DNA of 64,000 nucleotides from Idiomarina piscisalsi (GTDB lineage Bacteria; Pseudomonadota; Gammaproteobacteria; Enterobacterales; Alteromonadaceae): assembly GCF_002211765.1 (NCBI RefSeq), contig NZ_CP022133.1:806001-870000 (forward strand), given 5' to 3'. Below, piece by piece: positions 58,905 to 64,000 of the stretch. Numbering within the stretch: the stretch's first letter is position 1; every line of letters starts with the position of its first letter. A model generated the notes under the pieces. It was not told the DNA's origin. It made no database searches and was given only the letters and a program-made list of their open reading frames with translations. The translations under genes were made by a program, and so were the position numbers.

Positions 58905-59585
58905 ATGCTCATTCAAGCTCAACAACTGGAAAAAACCGTAGACACCTCTGAGGGGCCATTACAGATTCTGCAGCCAATTAACGTCAGTATCAATGCTGGC
59001 GAGACTGTTGCCATTGTCGGCGCGTCAGGCTCCGGTAAATCGACGTTATTGTCGCTGCTTGCGGGATTAGACCTCGCATCCTCCGGAGAGGTTCTTATAG
59101 AAAACGAAAAACTCAGCGAATTGGATGAAGAGCAGCGCGCGAAAGTTCGTGCTGACAAAGTTGGCTTTATCTTTCAGTCGTTCCTATTGGTGCCAAGTTT
59201 AAGTGCGCTGGAAAACGTCATGCTACCGGCTGAATTGGCCGGTCATAAAGGCGCAGAGAAAGAAGCCCGAGAACTATTAGCCAAAGTCGGGCTGGAAGAT
59301 CGCTGGCACCATTATCCGAACCAGTTGTCAGGCGGTGAACAACAGCGTGTTGCTATTGCGCGTGCATTTGTCGGTCAGCCAAAAATTTTGTTTGCCGATG
59401 AACCTACTGGCAATCTTGATGCTAAAACCGGTGGTAAGGTCGAAGAATTATTATTCAACCTCAACAAAGACTACGGCACAACGTTGATTATGGTGACACA
59501 CGATCAACAGTTGGCGAAGCGCTGTCAGCGCGTGCTGCAAATGGAAGCAGGGCAGTTATCGGAGGCAGCACAGGATGTGGCATAA
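58905..59585 (+). CDS. ybbA: ABC transporter ATP-binding protein YbbA
   Basis: LolD-like ATPase that pairs with YbbP. The 226 residues contain Walker A GASGSGKST, Q-loop FIFQSFLLVPSLSALENVMLP, the signature LSGGEQQRVAIARAFV, Walker B ILFADEPTGNLD and the switch His in VTHDQQLAKR. It overlaps ybbP by 11 bp and is divergent from tesA. Confidence 0.95.
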   Translation: MLIQAQQLEKTVDTSEGPLQILQPINVSINAGETVAIVGASGSGKSTLLSLLAGLDLASSGEVLIENEKLSELDEEQRAKVRADKVGFIFQSFLLVPSLSALENVMLPAELAGHKGAEKEARELLAKVGLEDRWHHYPNQLSGGEQQRVAIARAFVGQPKILFADEPTGNLDAKTGGKVEELLFNLNKDYGTTLIMVTHDQQLAKRCQRVLQMEAGQLSEAAQDVA

Positions 59586-62079
59586 AATTTCGTTTCGTTT
59601 GCTTAAGCAGGAGCTGAAACGAGGTGAGCTGACAATTATGGCGCTGGCGATTATTTTGTCGGTGACCGCCGTGTTGTCTCTTTCTATTTTCAGTGACCGT
59701 CTACAAGCCGGACTCACGGAGCGCAGCAGTGAGTTCTTGGCCGCGGATCGTGTTTTGAGCTCTCGTCGTGACATACCTCAGGAATGGCTTGACCAAGCCG
59801 GACAAATGGAGCTGCAAACGGCCTGGAAAGTTGTATTCAACTCCATGGCGTTCTCTGGTGAGAGCATGACCCTGGTGGACGTCAAAGCAGTCAGCGACGG
59901 TTATCCGTTACGGGGGGAACTGGAAATTGCAGACCAGCCGTTTGGGCAAGGGTATGTGGCTGAAGGACTGCCTGCTGAAGGCGAGGCTTGGGTGGCATCA
60001 CAACTGTTTCAAGCTTTACAGCTGGATATTGGTGACTCGATTGAGGTGGGCAACAGCAGTTTTAAAGTGACTAAGGTCGTCACTTACGAGCCTGATGTCG
60101 GTTTTTCGGTCTTTACCGACAGCCCCAATGTTATTATTCGTCATTCTCAACTCGATGAAACAGGGCTCATTCAACCGGGCAGCCGAGTGCGTTTTAACGT
60201 GTTAATGGCCGGTAAATCAGACGCTATTGATGCGTACGAAGACTGGCTGCTACCTCGACTTAATGACGATACGCACAGCTGGCGTAGTATTGAAGATGGT
60301 GACAGCCCGTTGTCACGTTCATTAAACCGTGCTGAGCGCTTCATGATGTTGGCAAGCCTATTAGGCGTGGTATTAGCTGCTACCGCTGTTGCTGTGGCTG
60401 CGCAACGTTATTGTCAGCGAAACTACGACGTGGTCGCTATTTTTAAAACCTTAGGGGCTGACAAAAAGCAAATACGGCGTATTTTCATTCTGCACTTGTT
60501 GTTATTAACCGCAGTGAGTGTCGCTATTGGTATGCTGCTGGGCTGGGCTATTCAGTACTTTGTGATTGAGTGGGTCTCTCAAAAGCTTGATGCAACCTTG
60601 CCGCAATCTGGCTGGCAACCATACGCACTGGCGGCAGCAACTGGTGTTATCAGTGCGGTTATGTTTACCTTGTATCCGCTGTTCCGCTTGGTGGCGATAC
60701 CGCCGTTGCGTGTGCTGCACCGTCAGTTAACCGCGGGTAACGCCATTCGTTGGCTGCAATGGGTACTAAGTGGTGGCACCATTTATGCGTTGTTGGTGAT
60801 TTACAGTCAGCAATGGTGGTTATCGACCGCCTTGTTTGCCGGTGGCGCCGTTGCCGCTGTTATCCTGCTAGGGTTGGGTCGTTTGTTTATTTCAGCCAGC
60901 CGCAAGGCCGGTATGCAGGCGGGGAGTAGCTGGCGCCTGGCTATGGCGGGTCTGCAACGTCGGGCGGCGCAAAACAGCGTGCAAATGCTGAGCTTCTCAA
61001 CAGCCATTATGTTGCTGTTATTAGTGATTGTTTTACGCAACGACCTACTGGAAGACTGGAAACGACAGTTACCAGCAGACGCTCCGAACTACTTTGCCAT
61101 TAATATTGCTCAGGACAATGTTGATGATATGCAGGCAATGTTTGAGCGCGAAAATATTCCGTCGACTGATCTCTACCCGATTGTTCCGGGTCGTTTAACT
61201 CACATTAATGGTGAAAAGCTACGTGATGAAGTCACCAAGGAGGACCGTGATGACGAAGACGCAGAAGGGCGTGAAGGGATTGGTCGGGAGCTGTCGCTGA
61301 CATGGCGCGATACCCTACCTCCTAACAACGAGTTAACCGCCGGTCAGTGGTGGGGCGATGACGCAAAACCTCAGGTGTCTGTTGAGCTGAATGTGTCAGA
61401 GCGACTGGATATTAAAGTGGGTGATGAACTACGCTTTAATTTAGGGGGGCAGGAGTTCACTGTGCCGGTGACCAGTTTACGAAAAGCCGACTGGAATACG
61501 CTGCAGCCGAACTTTTACATGATATTCAACACCTCGACATTGGAAGACTTTCCGGCGACCTATATCACCAGTTTTAGGTTAGGCGAAGAACGTAAGAGTG
61601 AGCTTTATGAACTCTTTAAGCCTTTCCCACAAACGTCGTTGATTGATCTGGATGCGATGATTGATCAGATACGAGAGGTGATTGGGCAAGTTAGTCTGGC
61701 GATAGTGTTTGTGTTGGTTCTCGTGATAATCGCAGGTTCACTGGTCTTGGTCGCACAGGTTCAGGCGAGCATGGAAGAACGGCAGAAAGAACTTGTGATT
61801 CTGCGGACGCTGGGTGCGCCTGGTAAATTATTGAGTCGTAGCATTACTTACGAGTTTTTGGTGTTGGGTGCTATTAGCGGATTAATAGCCACACTGGCGA
61901 TGGAAATATCCTTGTTCATATTGCAAAACCAAGTATTTAACATGACGCCGGTAATCCACTGGAAGTTATGGCTTGTAGGACCGCTTTGCGGCGCTTTGGT
62001 GGTGGCTATTTTAGGTCGCTTGTCGTGTTATCGCTTAATTAAACGCAATACGGCGCAGCTTATCCGCAAGCTTGCGTAA
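59575..62079 (+). CDS. ybbP: ABC transporter permease YbbP
   Basis: Large FtsX/MacB-type permease with 834 residues (E. coli YbbP 804). The N-terminal helix is followed by a large periplasmic domain, a three-helix group near 250-380 (LASLLGVVLAATAVAVAAQ...), a second half with another periplasmic domain rich in acid residues, and a C-terminal three-helix group. KTLGADKKQIRRIFILHLLLLTAVS and RTLGAPGKLLSRSITYEFLVLGAISGL are the coupling motifs of the two FtsX-like parts. The substrate is unknown; the family is linked to lipoprotein or envelope work. Confidence 0.94.
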   Translation: MWHKISFRLLKQELKRGELTIMALAIILSVTAVLSLSIFSDRLQAGLTERSSEFLAADRVLSSRRDIPQEWLDQAGQMELQTAWKVVFNSMAFSGESMTLVDVKAVSDGYPLRGELEIADQPFGQGYVAEGLPAEGEAWVASQLFQALQLDIGDSIEVGNSSFKVTKVVTYEPDVGFSVFTDSPNVIIRHSQLDETGLIQPGSRVRFNVLMAGKSDAIDAYEDWLLPRLNDDTHSWRSIEDGDSPLSRSLNRAERFMMLASLLGVVLAATAVAVAAQRYCQRNYDVVAIFKTLGADKKQIRRIFILHLLLLTAVSVAIGMLLGWAIQYFVIEWVSQKLDATLPQSGWQPYALAAATGVISAVMFTLYPLFRLVAIPPLRVLHRQLTAGNAIRWLQWVLSGGTIYALLVIYSQQWWLSTALFAGGAVAAVILLGLGRLFISASRKAGMQAGSSWRLAMAGLQRRAAQNSVQMLSFSTAIMLLLLVIVLRNDLLEDWKRQLPADAPNYFAINIAQDNVDDMQAMFERENIPSTDLYPIVPGRLTHINGEKLRDEVTKEDRDDEDAEGREGIGRELSLTWRDTLPPNNELTAGQWWGDDAKPQVSVELNVSERLDIKVGDELRFNLGGQEFTVPVTSLRKADWNTLQPNFYMIFNTSTLEDFPATYITSFRLGEERKSELYELFKPFPQTSLIDLDAMIDQIREVIGQVSLAIVFVLVLVIIAGSLVLVAQVQASMEERQKELVILRTLGAPGKLLSRSITYEFLVLGAISGLIATLAMEISLFILQNQVFNMTPVIHWKLWLVGPLCGALVVAILGRLSCYRLIKRNTAQLIRKLA

Positions 62080-62115
62080 GTTTGCGCCAGCAGTGATTGA
62101 TTCAGGAGGTGGCTG

Positions 62116-63006
62116 ATGAATATTTTGATGACAGGTGGTACTGGCTTAATTGGCTCTGCGTTTATTCGCAAATACCGAAGTGATCATAAGTTCACGGTCA
62201 CTACGCGTAATAAAGAGCGGGCCAGAAAGCTGTTGGGCGACGATGTTACCTTATTGTCCTCAGTGGACGAGGTGGCGGATATCGGCCAATTTGATTCGGT
62301 CATCAATTTGCAGGGCGAGGGTATTGCCGACAAGCGCTGGAGCGATTCCCGCAAACAGGCGTTAAAAGACAGCCGCTGGCAGGTTACCGAAAAGCTGGCG
62401 GCTATGATCAAAGCGGCCGAAAAGCCTCCTAAGGTATTTCTGAGCGGCTCTGCTATTGGTTATTATGGCCCGCGTGACGCTCAGCCCGTCAATGAGAGCG
62501 ATGGCCCTAAGCGTACTGATTTCGCAGTGACCTTATGCCAAGAATGGGAGCGTCGGGCTCTAGCTGCAGAAAAAGTAACCCGGGTGGTTCTGCTGCGCAC
62601 CGGTGTGGTTTTAGCAAAGGGCGAGGGCGCTTTGGCGAAAATGATCACCCCCTATAAGTTTGGTTTAGGTGGCCCTTTGGGCGATGGGAAGCAAATGATG
62701 TCCTGGATACAGCTTGAGGATATGGTTCGGGCCATCCAGTATTTACTGGAGCACGACAATTTGTCGGGCCCTGTTAACATGACTTCTCCGGGACCCGTTA
62801 CGAATGAAGCTTTTAGCCGGACTTTGGCGTCGGTACTGAATAAACCGCACTTCATGAGAGTACCCGCATTTGTGCTTAAAGTTGGCTTGGGTGAAATGTC
62901 GTCGATGTTGCTTAAAGGGCAAGCTGTGGTGCCAGACAAACTGCGGAACCATGGCTTTGAATTCAAGTATCCAACTGTGCGTGAAGCTTTTCTGGTGAGT
63001 GTGTAA
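62116..63006 (+). CDS. yfcH: TIGR01777/YfcH-family NAD(P)-dependent epimerase-like protein
   Basis: Extended short-chain dehydrogenase of 296 residues. The nucleotide-binding loop MTGGTGLIGSAF is at the start, FDSVINLQGEGIADKRW in the middle, and SGSAIGYYGPRDAQPVNE carries the Tyr of the active site; VVLLRTGVVLAKGEGALAKM is typical for the family. The physiological substrate is unknown. AGGAGG precedes ATG, 36 bp after ybbP. Confidence 0.92.
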   Translation: MNILMTGGTGLIGSAFIRKYRSDHKFTVTTRNKERARKLLGDDVTLLSSVDEVADIGQFDSVINLQGEGIADKRWSDSRKQALKDSRWQVTEKLAAMIKAAEKPPKVFLSGSAIGYYGPRDAQPVNESDGPKRTDFAVTLCQEWERRALAAEKVTRVVLLRTGVVLAKGEGALAKMITPYKFGLGGPLGDGKQMMSWIQLEDMVRAIQYLLEHDNLSGPVNMTSPGPVTNEAFSRTLASVLNKPHFMRVPAFVLKVGLGEMSSMLLKGQAVVPDKLRNHGFEFKYPTVREAFLVSV

Positions 63007-63030
63007 ATCTTTACGGTGCCTTTTTATTTC

Positions 63031-63062
63031 CTTAACGGACAGGGTCTTCAGAACCCGTTAAG
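63031..63062 (+). repeat. Hairpin-forming sequence between yfcH and the RlpA-like gene
   Basis: CTTAACGG (63031-63038) pairs with CCGTTAAG (63055-63062), with GGGT/ACCC (63042-63045 / 63053-63056) allowing a longer or competing stem. It ends just before the AAGGA ribosome site, and no T-run follows. Confidence 0.45.
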
Positions 63063-63070
63063 ATTAAGGA

Positions 63071-63478
63071 ATGAAAGCAAAAAACACACACTCCGTTAAA
63101 AATCTTATGTTAGGCGTCAGTTTATCCGTACTGGCGCTTAGTGGTTGTAGCGCCATTCCGGCCAAGAGTCCCGGTAACTTAATTGGTAAACAGGAGTCAG
63201 GAAAGGCGTCTTATTACGCCATGAAATACCAATTCAGAACCACAGCTAGCGGTGAGCGGTATAACCATTTCGCAGACACCGCCGCTCACAGAACCTTGCC
63301 ATTTGGTACCAAAGTTCGAGTCACCAATATCGCTAATAGCAAAAGCGTTGTGGTTAAAATTAATGATCGAGGCCCCTTTATTGACGGCAGAATCATCGAC
63401 CTATCGCGCTCTGCGTTTGGCGAAATCGCTGATTTGGATGCCGGGATTATTGAAGTGAGCACTGAAGTTATTCGATAA
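63071..63478 (+). CDS. Septal ring lytic transglycosylase RlpA family lipoprotein, short form
   Basis: Predicted lipoprotein of 135 residues: signal peptide with lipobox L-S-G-C (Cys26). A double-psi beta-barrel domain follows (KASYYAMKYQFRTTASGERYNHFADTAAHRTLPFGTKVRVTN, then INDRGPFIDGRIIDLSRSAF). The catalytic Asp of RlpA (in NDRGPF) and the His in AAHRTLPF are present. It lacks the SPOR domain of full-length RlpA, so it would not be targeted to septal glycan by that route. It lies 64 bp after yfcH. Confidence 0.9.
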   Translation: MKAKNTHSVKNLMLGVSLSVLALSGCSAIPAKSPGNLIGKQESGKASYYAMKYQFRTTASGERYNHFADTAAHRTLPFGTKVRVTNIANSKSVVVKINDRGPFIDGRIIDLSRSAFGEIADLDAGIIEVSTEVIR

Positions 63479-63490
63479 GCTTCACGGTTT

Positions 63491-64000
63491 TTACCAACCG
63501 ATAATACGTTGCCAGGTGTTATGTGAACCATTACTCATTAGTACATGGTAAAGCGGATGCATGGCGGCGGTTGCACAGGCGTGGTTGGGCAATATGCGCA
63601 ACTGCGAACCAACGGGAAAGTTGTCTAATTGGTAAACGTCGTTTAATTCGATAACGCCGTGCTCTTGTGAGGTGCTGTTAACGCATAAGCCAGTTAAAAT
63701 AGAACCATCTGTTTTACAGACTTGTCCATAGCCAAAATCCATACTCTGGCTTGCAGTACCGCGATCTCGGGACAGTGCCATCCAGCCGCTGTCAGTCAGT
63801 ACCCAGCCTTTCTCTTTGTTGTGTCCGATAACGGTTGTCACCACTGACATGGCGATGTCAGAAAAGTCGCACACGCCGATATTTTTCATGACTAAGTCAA
63901 AAGTCGTGTAAACGCCGGCGCGAACCTCGGCAATATCACTAAAGTCTTCTCCGTAATGCGCGGTTGGTGTTGAGCCGACGCTGGTTATTGAACAATGAAT
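63491..64000 (-). CDS. DSD1-family PLP-dependent enzyme, C-terminal part (partial)
   Basis: 170 codons of a protein continuing past the right edge. S-I-T-S-V-G-S-T-P-T near the visible start and the C-terminal PNHACATAAMHP place it in the D-threonine aldolase / D-serine dehydratase (DSD1-like) group, fold type III PLP enzymes. The H-x-C in PNHAC is the zinc site in eukaryotic D-serine dehydratase. The PLP Lys is outside the window. It acts on beta-hydroxy D-amino acids, but the preferred one cannot be told. It converges with the RlpA-like gene. Confidence 0.88.
   Translation of the reverse strand: MHCSITSVGSTPTAHYGEDFSDIAEVRAGVYTTFDLVMKNIGVCDFSDIAMSVVTTVIGHNKEKGWVLTDSGWMALSRDRGTASQSMDFGYGQVCKTDGSILTGLCVNSTSQEHGVIELNDVYQLDNFPVGSQLRILPNHACATAAMHPLYHVLMSNGSHNTWQRIIGW

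Overview
The window is one contiguous piece of a gammaproteobacterial chromosome. It is densely packed with housekeeping genes, and most blocks keep an order also found in E. coli or Vibrio: dnaX-ybaB-recR-htpG-adk, hisLGDCBHAF(IE), yoaA-tsaB-slp/yeaY-fadD-rnd, ycgL next to ycgN, dsbB near fadR, sodB-grxD-rnt, rnfABCDGE-nth, and gltX beside tRNA-Val and tRNA-Ala. A Na+-motor gene (motY) beside rnt, an Rnf complex, two MATE exporters and the proteins as a whole point to a marine Alteromonadales-type bacterium. Idiomarina or a close relative is my best guess, from family knowledge rather than a search. I saw no prophage, transposon, CRISPR array or genomic island.

Layout. 1-4493: the end of dnaX, with an intact A-AAA-AAG slippage signal, then ybaB, recR, htpG behind a consensus sigma-32 promoter, and adk. 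4542-7165: a MAPEG protein, an alpha/beta hydrolase and a NorM-type exporter. 7177-14461 (minus): the complete histidine operon, with promoter, a 17-residue leader peptide holding five His codons and an attenuator; hisD is broken by a one-base deletion. 14577-25395: yoaA-tsaB flanked by two small proteins of unknown function, an Slp lipoprotein, a hydrolase, fadD behind a FadR-like site, rnd, ycgL, mltB, ycgN, dsbB and fadR. 25508-28611: a TM2 protein, sodB, grxD, a 2-Cys peroxiredoxin and rnt. 28693-29646: motY behind a consensus sigma-28 promoter, also broken by a one-base deletion. 29652-35473 (minus): nth and the rnf operon. 35666-37399: a PAP2 phosphatase, a glycosyltransferase and two tRNA-Asn genes. 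37400-38117: a gene-free stretch with three DnaA boxes. 38118-42824: an aminotransferase, a MATE exporter and uvrB. 42933-50170: small membrane proteins, an EAL-domain protein, an EamA/LysR pair, a TM2 protein, an amino-acid racemase and a CoA-transferase. 50374-55189: a chemoreceptor, then a glutathione-dependent formaldehyde oxidation pair (fghA, adhC) with a divergent LysR regulator. 55205-58235: two tRNA-Val, gltX, a beta-carbonic anhydrase, and a tRNA-Ala/tRNA-Glu x3 operon. 58284-64000: tesA divergent from ybbA-ybbP, yfcH, an RlpA-like lipoprotein and a partial PLP enzyme.

The observations most worth checking are the dnaX frameshift signal, the his attenuator, the two G-run frameshifts (hisD and motY), the DnaA-box cluster about 3 kb upstream of uvrB, and the FadR-like site before fadD. 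I did not find convincing evidence of an entirely new system. The two unrecognised small proteins around yoaA-tsaB are the least explained coding content.
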